From: Cylindrospermum sp. NIES-4074
GTDB lineage: Bacteria; Cyanobacteriota; Cyanobacteriia; Cyanobacteriales; Nostocaceae
Direction of reading: 5' to 3'
Assembly (NCBI GenBank): GCA_003994795.1
Contig: AP018269.1
Coordinates: 5,390,342 to 5,454,341, forward strand
DNA length: 64,000 nt
How positions within the stretch are numbered: the first letter of the stretch is position 1; each line of letters starts with the position of its first letter. The notes beneath the pieces were generated by a model. It ran no database searches and was not told the DNA's origin. It worked only from the letters and a program-made list of their open reading frames with translations. Below are positions 52,436-60,462 of this stretch, one piece after another. A program made the translations under genes and the position numbers.

Positions 52436-54610
52436 CTATTGAACACACTGCGATTTTTTTTCGGGTTCCAGAATATCTAATCTCACTCGTTTATGATCAT
52501 CTCCACTCAGCACTAGAATCTTTTTCTTAACGACTTTGACATCAACACTATTAAATTTATAGCCAGCAGAACGTACTGGTTTACCCGTGGGTAATTCACG
52601 CTTACCTTCTTTTGTCAATGGCCATAACATCACCCGACCATCATCGCCCCCACTTGCCAAATAGCAGCCATCACCACTGAGAGCCACTGAACGCACAGAC
52701 TTACTACCGTGACCATCAGGCCATTGATCAATCACTGCACACTCACCCTTATTTTCTAGGCATGGTTGCATATCCCACAAAGTAATTCGACCTTGAGTAT
52801 CAGCAGTTGCCAAGCGATTAGGATTATATTCAGCACCAGCCAAACTGACAATATAATCTTGTTGACTTCCTGCCGGTTTATAGGGCATTTTAAAACTTTT
52901 ATCTCGCTTCCAATTCCATACTTCTAAGTTATTGTATCTCTGACCAATTACCAAATGATCTTTATCTTTTCCCACTAACGCCATACTAGAAATAGCAAAA
53001 TTAAATTGCTTATTTCTTACGGGTTGGTTAATTTTTACTGATTGATTAAGACTGGTAGTGCTACGTAATAGAGCATCATCAATATCCCATTGCAAAACTT
53101 CACCACTACCATGAGCACTAAATAAATAATGTGAACTGGCACTAAACTTCAGATCAAAAACGCGGTCATCCTTATTCAAAGAAAAAGTAGCTCTGGGTAT
53201 TTTACTACCAGCAATTACATCCCAAAGTTGGATTTCTCCATTTTCTAAACCTGCCGCTACAACATCATTATTTACAGGCTTATAGCGGACAACACGTACT
53301 GATTTCCCAATTTTTTGAGCTAGAGTGGCATCATGTTGATTAATTAAAGGATTGGTGAGACCGCGCACATTCCATCTAATGATGCTTTGGTCGAGTGAAC
53401 TACTCACAGCTTTGTCACCTACGCCATTAAATTGCACAGAAGTGACAGAAAGGTGGTGTCCAAATAATGGGTTGTTGGGGTTAAGCCATGAAGCAGCCCA
53501 GAGTAGGTACAGCAGCAAAATTCCTAACAGCAACTGTAGCCAAGGATGAAGGACAGGGTAAATAGTGAGTTTGATGAGATGCTTTTCGTTGGTGACATTG
53601 ATTCGTGGGTCGGAAATAATTCCTTGGACTATAAAGGAAAGTTTCTTCACTAGACCAAACCACGGCCGGCGCTGACTCACCACCAACTCTAACTGATTTG
53701 TCTCACCAGGATTGAGGTCTACTAGTTCCGGCTGAATTTGGATGTCACATTTTCGCTGTTCTTCGTCACCGTTGCTAACCTCAACACGCCCTTGTTGGAT
53801 TAAATTGCTAGTATTTTCATATTCTATTAAGTAAGTAGCTGAGTTAGCGCGTAACTGGGGCAACCAAGTGCGAGATGCAGGTATCTGCCGCTTTTCTGGC
53901 AAGCACTGAAAATCGATCGCCCCTGCTGGCAATATTTTAATGATCCCTTCTGGACTACGGGATGAAGCACTATCAGGGTGAGCCGCTTCAATGGTGAAAG
54001 GATATGTCTTACTGAGGGTTTCTGTAGGAACTGGTAGTTGACAGAAAAAAGTTGTCTCAACTTTCTGACCAGCAGGTACTTGTAATCTTCGTTCCACATC
54101 TACCATCCACTTTGCGGCTTCTCCAACAAACCGCAGTGAGACGTTAGCAGGGAGTTGACTGGGATTGAAGACACGGACTGGTATTTCAATTAGTGCTTCT
54201 GGCTGATCTGTAAAATCTCGCACTGGTAACTCTACCTGCATGGGTACAGAGCCAATTCCTGGCTCTATCATCAAGCGCAGTAGTTGTCTGTCCTCATCCC
54301 GCAGTTCTAGGGAAAAGATGCGGGCTACGACGTTCATTTTCCCGACAAAACCAACAACTGGTGTATCAGTAATGGTTACAGAAAACTTTGTACTATCTCC
54401 AGGTGGGGTTTTAGCACTTACCGCAGGTGAAATAGTGTACCAATTGGAACCCAAGTTTGAGCTACCACCCGCCGCTACGATTTCCAGTTGAAATGAGGCA
54501 AATTGATTACTGTCATTCACCACGCTGACTTCAAAGGAAGCTGGTGAACCACCTGGTTTAAATGTGAGTACTTGTGTAGAGATGTTAGCGTTGATCAGTT
54601 TGAGGGCCAT
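52436..54610 (-). CDS. CIS-block membrane protein: Ig-like domains, one membrane segment, WD40 propeller
   Basis: A 724-residue protein. Residues 1-345 have Ig-like domains (LKLINANISTQVLTFKPGG, ISPAVSAKTPPGDSTKFSVT, VDLNPGETNQLELVVSQRRP). One membrane segment at about 354-374 (WLQLLLGILLLYLLWAASWL) follows. Residues 385-720 are a WD40 propeller (GVGDKAVSSSLDQSIIRWN, LENGEIQLWD, DTQGRITLWDMQP, SGDGCYLASGGDDGRVMLW). The Ig-membrane order resembles the 932-residue neighbour, suggesting a common origin or heteromer. WD40 would provide protein docking on one side of a membrane. A role in anchoring the baseplate is inference from location in block 2. Confidence 0.85.
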   Translation of the reverse strand: MALKLINANISTQVLTFKPGGSPASFEVSVVNDSNQFASFQLEIVAAGGSSNLGSNWYTISPAVSAKTPPGDSTKFSVTITDTPVVGFVGKMNVVARIFSLELRDEDRQLLRLMIEPGIGSVPMQVELPVRDFTDQPEALIEIPVRVFNPSQLPANVSLRFVGEAAKWMVDVERRLQVPAGQKVETTFFCQLPVPTETLSKTYPFTIEAAHPDSASSRSPEGIIKILPAGAIDFQCLPEKRQIPASRTWLPQLRANSATYLIEYENTSNLIQQGRVEVSNGDEEQRKCDIQIQPELVDLNPGETNQLELVVSQRRPWFGLVKKLSFIVQGIISDPRINVTNEKHLIKLTIYPVLHPWLQLLLGILLLYLLWAASWLNPNNPLFGHHLSVTSVQFNGVGDKAVSSSLDQSIIRWNVRGLTNPLINQHDATLAQKIGKSVRVVRYKPVNNDVVAAGLENGEIQLWDVIAGSKIPRATFSLNKDDRVFDLKFSASSHYLFSAHGSGEVLQWDIDDALLRSTTSLNQSVKINQPVRNKQFNFAISSMALVGKDKDHLVIGQRYNNLEVWNWKRDKSFKMPYKPAGSQQDYIVSLAGAEYNPNRLATADTQGRITLWDMQPCLENKGECAVIDQWPDGHGSKSVRSVALSGDGCYLASGGDDGRVMLWPLTKEGKRELPTGKPVRSAGYKFNSVDVKVVKKKILVLSGDDHKRVRLDILEPEKKSQCVQ

Positions 54611-54618
54611 GGCTGGGT

Positions 54619-54712
54619 GCTCGATGCTTCGGCTAAAGTGCTGGGTGCTGGGCGCTCGATGCTTCGGCTAAAGTGCTCGATGCTTCGGCTAAAGTGCTGG
54701 GTGCTGAGTAGT
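54619..54712. repeat. Short repeats CTCGATGCTTCGGCTAAAGT
   Basis: Three copies of CTCGATGCTTCGGCTAAAGT (near 54620, 54655 and 54676), with GCTGGGTGCTG spacers, fill the gap between two block 2 genes. The spacers are variants of the heptamer repeat family. Confidence 0.75.
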
Positions 54713-54729
54713 ATTTACCTTAGCTGGAA

Positions 54730-55977
54730 TTAAAGTTCTAATTTGTTCAAGACATTTTTTAAGCTGTCTGCTTTAGCGGTTGGTGGTGGTAAAGTCTGCT
54801 GGCGTAACTGGGTCATTTGCCGCCTTGACCGAGCAAAATGCAGGATGTTAATTCCCAATTCCTGGGCTGTACGAATTGTTTCCCGTGGTAAAGAAAGCCT
54901 GTCATCTAATCCCCAGGATGCTGACAAATCACCAATTACAAAGACAATACCGCCGGCAATTAATATTTGCAGTGGCTTTTGGTTCAAGATGGGGAGGGCA
55001 GCAAACAAAAATGGCTGTGTCCGTAGGGGGTGATTACGGTCTAGTTTGCGTAAATCCTCTAAAGGAGTAGCTAATTGTTCTGTGAGATCCAGGACGCTTT
55101 CTAGCCTTTCTACGGCATCCGTGGGGGATTCTATGAGTAAGACTCCACCTGTGTCTAAATAGCTTGTGAGGTTGGTTAATTCTTGTGGGCCCAGAGTTAT
55201 GGGTTGGCGGCCTGTGGTGAATAGCAGGTCGTAGTTAATGGCTACTGCTGGATCTTGTAGAGGAAACGCCAGTCGATCAATTTGCTCTTCTCCTTGCAAA
55301 TTGTGGGTGAGGCTGGTTGTGGATTGAATGAGATAAGAGAGATTGGCGAAACTGTTTGGTTCTTCTGGTGCGGTGGTTTGCAGGTGAGCAACACGGACTG
55401 TGGTGCTAGGACGCGATCGCGCAATTTGCCGATAACGGAAGTCTAAACTATTCAGTTCTGGGAAAAATACATTTTTGGGATTTTCCAGGGCAACTAATCC
55501 TGGTTGCAGCAATATCCGGCACAGTTCTACTTCTAAAGGATTGGGGGGAGTTGTCTTTTCATCAATCCGAAAGGTTTCTGCTTCATATTCTTGTGTTTGT
55601 TTACGTTGCAGGCTTTCGGGTTCTACATAACTCACGACTATGTAAATTAGCCGGGGTTTTTCTTCGGTTATATCTGTTGCGAGGTGAAAGTCGATCGCTT
55701 GGGGAACAATGATGGGGTTGCCAATTAAATCAATAGCTATCCCTGGCTGGATTTGCAACCACCGTCGATCATTGTATTGTGAGGGGACATCTTTTGGTGC
55801 GGCAATCAAACTCACACCTAAACCGTAAACAACGCCTGGTTGGTTTAGGGACTGATAATGAATATTTTGCCGCTGACGGTGGTAATTATGCGATCGCAGC
55901 CAGCGTTCGGCGTTGATCAACACACCATCTTGGACTTGTAAGCGTTCTAAGGATTTTATCTGTGGTGCTGGAAACAT
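54730..55977 (-). CDS. CIS-block protein with DUF4159-like domain
   Basis: A 415-residue protein. Residues 1-190 are a beta-rich domain with LERLQVQDGVLINAERWLRS, YGLGVSLIAAP and GIAIDLIGNPIIVPQ, a pattern seen in eCIS-linked baseplate proteins. Residues 240-400 resemble DUF4159, a GATase-like fold with INYDLLFTTGRQPITL, LTSYLDTGGVLLIESPTDA and FVIGDLSASWGLD. A free catalytic triad cannot be confirmed. It is between the tail-I-like and WD40 genes, 13 bp from the former, so it is part of the operon and probably of the baseplate or its anchor. No membrane segment. Confidence 0.75.
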   Translation of the reverse strand: MFPAPQIKSLERLQVQDGVLINAERWLRSHNYHRQRQNIHYQSLNQPGVVYGLGVSLIAAPKDVPSQYNDRRWLQIQPGIAIDLIGNPIIVPQAIDFHLATDITEEKPRLIYIVVSYVEPESLQRKQTQEYEAETFRIDEKTTPPNPLEVELCRILLQPGLVALENPKNVFFPELNSLDFRYRQIARSRPSTTVRVAHLQTTAPEEPNSFANLSYLIQSTTSLTHNLQGEEQIDRLAFPLQDPAVAINYDLLFTTGRQPITLGPQELTNLTSYLDTGGVLLIESPTDAVERLESVLDLTEQLATPLEDLRKLDRNHPLRTQPFLFAALPILNQKPLQILIAGGIVFVIGDLSASWGLDDRLSLPRETIRTAQELGINILHFARSRRQMTQLRQQTLPPPTAKADSLKNVLNKLEL

Positions 55978-55990
55978 AATTTTTTCATGA

Positions 55991-57055
55991 TTAATTGGCG
56001 ATCGGTAATTGACTAATGGCTAATGACTCTTCTATATAAAGTTCATAGGTGCAAAAAGCAGGTTTTTCTTGGTCAATGATATAACGTACCAATTGTTCAT
56101 CCACCTGGCCGGGGCGCTCAGGACGTAGATGCACAATAAAATGATACGGACGACCACCACCAATCATGGCGTCTTCAGCTAGGCGTGTATCACCTAGAAC
56201 AAAACCCTGACCACTAATTTCTTCAATCCCAATATGCTTATCAGCTTCTTTGAGGATGTGGTTATCTAGGGGTAAGTTTGTATAAAGATGTATGTATAGC
56301 CGCAAACCCCGTTTTGTCCCCCGCCAACGGTAAAGCTCAACAGCTGAGTGAATCAGATAGCGTTGCCGTTCCAATGTCCAGCGATTGTCCATTGGCCAAG
56401 CTACCCAGTAAGCAAGAAAAGGTAGCATTGACTCAGGTGCAGTCAGGGGGTTTAGGTAAGCCCAGAGAGTATCCAGGGTTTGCACTGCTGGTTCAAAGGA
56501 CTGCTCAAAAATTTTCAAGAAGCGGCCAATAAAGTCTACTTCTCGATAGAGTGCGGGTAAAAAATTCAGATATAAACTTCGGGGACGAACATATAGGTTC
56601 AAGGCAGATGTTTCCAGCAATTGTCTGCCACCACTCTCTTCCACGTGGTAAACGTTCAAGCGGCAGTAATAATCTAGAACCAAGGATTGACCTGGTGATA
56701 GAGATGCTTGATCTTCAAAGAAATCATGGGGAATTTGGAAGTAGAGTACCGCATCCATTTGCGATCGCGGCGCTAAATCTTGACCTTCCATGCCGATCCG
56801 ACACCACTCAGGGGGAAAGTTACCCTCAACTTGCAAGTTTAATCGCAGGTTGCGACTGCCCAAGTTTTCTAGCTCTAACACTATTTCACTGGGTTCTTGA
56901 GGGTAAATCAGTACGTCACACCCAGAGCGTACTGATGCTTGAGTGCTGAGTCCTGAGTGCTGAAAATCTGCTGTGCCTATACTTACTACCGATGGCTGCA
57001 CCGCATCGGCTACTTGCATGGCAGTGAGTTTCAGGTGTAGGGTTTGACTGGTCAT
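55991..57055 (-). CDS. CIS baseplate protein, phage tail protein I-like (Afp12-like)
   Basis: A 354-residue protein. The N-terminal half (residues 1-165) is beta-rich with VLELENLGSRNLRLNLQVEG. The C-terminal half is the phage tail protein I domain: FLPALYREVDFIGRFLKIFE, AYLNPLTAPESMLPFLAYWV, RYLIHSAVELYRWRGTKRGL and IIDQEKPAFCTYELYIEE. This family forms baseplate wedges with the J-like protein upstream. An STRR heptamer stretch inside the gene (56941-56963) encodes QHSGLSTQ near residue 35. It is 76 bp after the J-like gene. Confidence 0.88.
   Translation of the reverse strand: MTSQTLHLKLTAMQVADAVQPSVVSIGTADFQHSGLSTQASVRSGCDVLIYPQEPSEIVLELENLGSRNLRLNLQVEGNFPPEWCRIGMEGQDLAPRSQMDAVLYFQIPHDFFEDQASLSPGQSLVLDYYCRLNVYHVEESGGRQLLETSALNLYVRPRSLYLNFLPALYREVDFIGRFLKIFEQSFEPAVQTLDTLWAYLNPLTAPESMLPFLAYWVAWPMDNRWTLERQRYLIHSAVELYRWRGTKRGLRLYIHLYTNLPLDNHILKEADKHIGIEEISGQGFVLGDTRLAEDAMIGGGRPYHFIVHLRPERPGQVDEQLVRYIIDQEKPAFCTYELYIEESLAISQLPIAN
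56941..56963. repeat. Heptamer repeat inside a coding sequence
   Basis: GAGTGCTGAGTCCTGAGTGC followed by TGA: about three copies of the 8523-8919 heptamer with one base change. It is read in frame as QHSGLSTQ in the tail-I-like protein. Confidence 0.75.
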
Positions 57056-57131
57056 AAAAAGTCAAAAAAGAAAGAAAATTCAGAAAAGTCAACAATCACA
57101 ATTTACCAGCACAGGGGTTTCCCTGCTTTGG

Positions 57132-59324
57132 TTATTGGATCAGATTGACGACATGGCCGGAGCGGAGGCGATTGTTTTGCCAGGAGCAGATCAGTCCTAA
57201 AGGCCCAGGATCAATGACTGGGTTTTGGGGAAGCGATCGCAACCAAGTTTGTCCGTTGTAGCGCAATTCAAATAGCTGCACTACTCCCAAATAACGGACT
57301 GCGGAAAATTGTTGGAACAAGTTGACAATATCGGAAGGATACAAGGGGCGACCAAAGGGCCAGCCTTTACCATCTAAACCGCCGGTAATGGGGTTAAGAA
57401 ACCGATATAAGGCGATTCGCAATTTCCAGAGAACTTCTTGTTGGGCCGCAGGGTTGTTGTACTCTGACTCTAGTGCTACTTCTGTTTGTACTGCTACGCC
57501 TACATACTCAGGCGCTTGCAGTCTGACTTGCACTCCCAATAAGCGCCGTTCGTCCAAATAAGCTACTATCTGGTCGCGTAGTTGGGCACTCAGAGTCAAT
57601 ACTTCTGGCTCGATGCCTTCACCGCGAGTAATGGTATCTGTATTTGCTGCGGGTACAACTAGTAATTTGACTATCCCGGCTTCTGTGGTTGATGTTGCCG
57701 GCAAGCAACGGACGCGGACAATGGCTCCACCTCCAGCTTGAAAAGTCAGGGCTTCAAAATCTTCTGGGGTGACGGCGCGATCGCGAGTGCGTAGCATTGC
57801 TGGCACTCTCAATACTGCATCTTCCAGTGATTCAGCATCGGCTCCATTGCGGGCAGATATATGATTCGTAACGCGAGCTACGTAGGGAACAGCTGTTTTG
57901 GCGATGATGATTGACCCCCGCTGCACGTTACCTTTAGTCCCACCACCAGTGCGGTAAGTCACCATCCGAATCACAGATCCTCTCGGTGGTACAGCCCCAT
58001 ATTGGCGCTCTAGTTCGTTGTTGAGCGTTGGGTTTGGTGATCTGTTGAATTGTGTACCTATTTGAGCAAGCGATCGCTCTTGAGTTTGCCGCTGGAGTTG
58101 GGCAGCTTCGCGAATTAAAGGGCCAAACTGCACTATCCCTGTGCGGGAATCTATGGTGTAGTGACGATCTTGGGAACCAGATTCGGCAAAGTCTTTGACT
58201 TCTGTCCAGGTTTGTGGTAATGCACCGGGTGGTGTAACTACAATATATTCATCTTCCCGGCGGTTTAAAACAGGAATTCCCTGCAACTTAAAAGCTTGAC
58301 CTGCTGTACCGTCACTTTCCCCCAAAATTTCATCGCGCACCAGTTCACTTTGGCTGGCTCCTACGGTACCACCGATGGCTCTGGCACTCAAACCCACAAT
58401 CCGGGGCGAGTTGCTGTATCCTGGTTGATTATTTTGGCTAGCTGTATGGACGCAGCGCAGCCAGCGCCCTTGGTAAGTAGTAAAGGTAGTGACAGGCCAG
58501 CTTTGGGGCAAATGTACCACTACATCTGCACCTTGTAAGGGATTACCACCTTGGGACACTAATTCACTAAAACTAAAGCCTCTCGTAGTGTCATCTAATT
58601 CTTGGAGAAGAACAGACTCCCAATACACACCATTCCAAGCTTCCCAGCGTCGGGGGGGAGCATCGGGATTAATACCTGTACTGGTAGCGGCTTCCCCTTG
58701 GAATTTTAGGGCTAACACATTACCTTCGCACTGAGACTCGCCATCGATGACTAGATAAAAGCTATTTCCTGGTTGGGGTTGCTCGTCAAAAAATGCCAAT
58801 TCTCTACCAGACCACTCCCCATCAGAGCGCATAGTCCACAGGTTGGTAAAGCGATCGCGTAATATTTGTGGTCTATCTTCTGCACTTTGGGAAGTGAGAA
58901 AGTGACGAATATAGGGTTTGTCAATTACCAGGGGACGATCTGTGGTGAAACAGATAGCTTCCTCGGTTTCAGTTCGTACCGTTGCTACCTCTACCCCCGT
59001 GGGAATTGTGTAGGTATTGGGTAAAGCCGCGCTCAAATAAAAAGTAATATCTGCGACTGCGGGGGCAGGTGCTAGCAACCGCACCCCTAGCAATTCCAAG
59101 AAAGTCACATAATTGCGCTGTGGTACTTGGTTGAACCGCAGCAACATTTGATCAGTTAACCAGGCAAATAACTCAATCATCGTGATGCCTGGATCACTGG
59201 GGTTATAATTCGTCCATTCTGGACAGTAGCGAGGAATCCGCAGAATGCACTCCTCTACTAAGTCCTTGAACTGGCGATCGTCTAGATTAGACTTTGGTAA
59301 TTTTGGTAAGAAATCAAATTCCAC
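57132..59324 (-). CDS. CIS baseplate assembly protein (baseplate J-like, Afp11-like)
   Basis: A 730-residue protein of the putative baseplate assembly family. The N-terminus has DFLPKLPKSNLDDRQFKDLV, YCPEWTNYNPSDPGITMIEL and FAWLTDQMLLRFNQVPQRNY, which are diagnostic. The middle is variable. The C-terminal half is the baseplate J core: YRTGGGTKGNVQRGS, LEDAVLRVPAMLRTRDRAVT, PEDFEALTFQAGGGAIVRVR, FRFLNPITGG-like LYRFLNPITGGLDGKGWPFG. With gp25 and the tail-I-like protein it builds the wedge around the spike. Confidence 0.93.
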   Translation of the reverse strand: MEFDFLPKLPKSNLDDRQFKDLVEECILRIPRYCPEWTNYNPSDPGITMIELFAWLTDQMLLRFNQVPQRNYVTFLELLGVRLLAPAPAVADITFYLSAALPNTYTIPTGVEVATVRTETEEAICFTTDRPLVIDKPYIRHFLTSQSAEDRPQILRDRFTNLWTMRSDGEWSGRELAFFDEQPQPGNSFYLVIDGESQCEGNVLALKFQGEAATSTGINPDAPPRRWEAWNGVYWESVLLQELDDTTRGFSFSELVSQGGNPLQGADVVVHLPQSWPVTTFTTYQGRWLRCVHTASQNNQPGYSNSPRIVGLSARAIGGTVGASQSELVRDEILGESDGTAGQAFKLQGIPVLNRREDEYIVVTPPGALPQTWTEVKDFAESGSQDRHYTIDSRTGIVQFGPLIREAAQLQRQTQERSLAQIGTQFNRSPNPTLNNELERQYGAVPPRGSVIRMVTYRTGGGTKGNVQRGSIIIAKTAVPYVARVTNHISARNGADAESLEDAVLRVPAMLRTRDRAVTPEDFEALTFQAGGGAIVRVRCLPATSTTEAGIVKLLVVPAANTDTITRGEGIEPEVLTLSAQLRDQIVAYLDERRLLGVQVRLQAPEYVGVAVQTEVALESEYNNPAAQQEVLWKLRIALYRFLNPITGGLDGKGWPFGRPLYPSDIVNLFQQFSAVRYLGVVQLFELRYNGQTWLRSLPQNPVIDPGPLGLICSWQNNRLRSGHVVNLIQ

Positions 59325-59458
59325 GATGATTGCCTGGTTTAAAACAGTAATGATTGCTGAGTCAAGTTAAAAGGCAAAAAAGCAATAGTTATTTATTTTT
59401 GAGATTGTATGATTAACTGTTAAATTTTCTCAGGTATTTCTCCTTTACCTGATCTTTT

Positions 59459-59971
59459 TTACTTTGGACTTTCCTTTTCTGCCCCGTTGAGATAAAAAGG
59501 ATAAACCAAACTCCGAGAGTCGTAATTATTCTTGAGATGATAATTTATCGTTATGTCTACCCGGCCGAGTACGGGATCAGGGTCGGCTATCACCTCATCC
59601 AAAACAATGCGCGGCTCCCACATTTCCAAGGCGTCTTGGACGTGCAAACGCAAAAGCAATAGAGTTTGGGTATTCATCGGCGCGAAGGTTAAGTCAGACA
59701 GCCGCGAACCAAAATTAGGTCGATATACCCGCTCACCTAGATTGGTAAGCAGAATTAACCTAATCGACTCTTCCACATTCCGGTCTGCTTGACTAAGTTG
59801 CAAACTTCCTTGTACATTCACCCGCAATGGAAAAGACCAGCCGGTGCCCAGGTAGCCACCAGGCTGATTTTTATTGAGGTCTGGCATATAAGGTAATGAG
59901 AAAGTAAATTTTCGGTCTGAGGGAGCGATCGCTACTTTACGCTTATCTATAAAAACAATACCATTCGCCAA
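59459..59971 (-). CDS. CIS baseplate wedge protein gp25 (Afp9-like)
   Basis: A 170-residue protein. The family core is GTGWSFPLRVNVQGSLQLSQ, ADRNVEESIRLILLTNLGER then VYRPNFGSRLSDLTFAPMN. LLRLHVQDALEMWEPRIVL is the following helix. The LL(x)NLGER(V/x)xRPxFG signature is typical of the gpW/gp25 baseplate family that links wedge and sheath. It has about 40 extra residues at the N-terminus compared with short gp25. The gene is 134 bp from the J-like gene. Confidence 0.95.
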   Translation of the reverse strand: MANGIVFIDKRKVAIAPSDRKFTFSLPYMPDLNKNQPGGYLGTGWSFPLRVNVQGSLQLSQADRNVEESIRLILLTNLGERVYRPNFGSRLSDLTFAPMNTQTLLLLRLHVQDALEMWEPRIVLDEVIADPDPVLGRVDITINYHLKNNYDSRSLVYPFYLNGAEKESPK

Positions 59972-60124
59972 AAGTCGAGTTCAGCAATTGGATGAGATAT
60001 GAATTATGAATATAGCAGGAAGAGGTTAAGGCGTTGCAGATGGTATCGAAACAGCTGGGGTGAAAATTGATGTCGCGATCGCATGATCTATTTTCCAAGA
60101 CAGAAAATGCGATCGCCTTCATCC
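59972..60124. other. Gap between PAAR and gp25 genes
   Basis: 153 bp, with an imperfect inverted repeat formed by GCGATCGCATGATC (near 60076) and AATGCGATCGCCTTC (near 60108). No gene is supported. Confidence 0.4.
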
Positions 60125-60418
60125 TCAACCTCCAATTAATACATTTGGTGCGCCCTTCCCTATAACTGTAGTTACAGGCACGCCAGACACCGTATTCACA
60201 CCAGTGACTTGAGATGTCACCCGCGCTGCCGGTCTTCCACCAATAAAGACCGTGGCAGAACCCATAACAATGCTGCCAGTAACCACAGGCCCTACCACAA
60301 GGTCGCCCACACAAGCCGCAGGTAATCCCCCAATTAGCACATTAGGCACACCTATGGCTGTAATTGGATCACCTGTAACAGTCATATCTGTAAGTCGTGC
60401 AGATGGAAACATAATCAC
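60125..60418 (-). CDS. PAAR-domain spike tip protein (Afp10-like)
   Basis: A 97-residue PAAR protein. It starts at 60418 or at the second ATG 60412 (FPSARLTDMTVTG). The pattern PNVLIGGLPAACVGD, IVMGSATVFIGGRPAARVTS and GKGAPNVLIGG shows three PAAR-type turns. PAAR proteins sharpen the VgrG spike. There is no C-terminal toxin domain, so this one is a plain tip. It is 44 bp after the VgrG-like gene. Confidence 0.95.
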   Translation of the reverse strand: MIMFPSARLTDMTVTGDPITAIGVPNVLIGGLPAACVGDLVVGPVVTGSIVMGSATVFIGGRPAARVTSQVTGVNTVSGVPVTTVIGKGAPNVLIGG

Positions 60419-60462
60419 TCTTCCTGATTCTTGTTAGATTACAACCTAATTACAGACTAGTC

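Noticed and set aside
52283..52480. Plus-strand frame between the two membrane-protein genes
   Set aside because: It overlaps the end of the WD40 gene and has no recognisable features.
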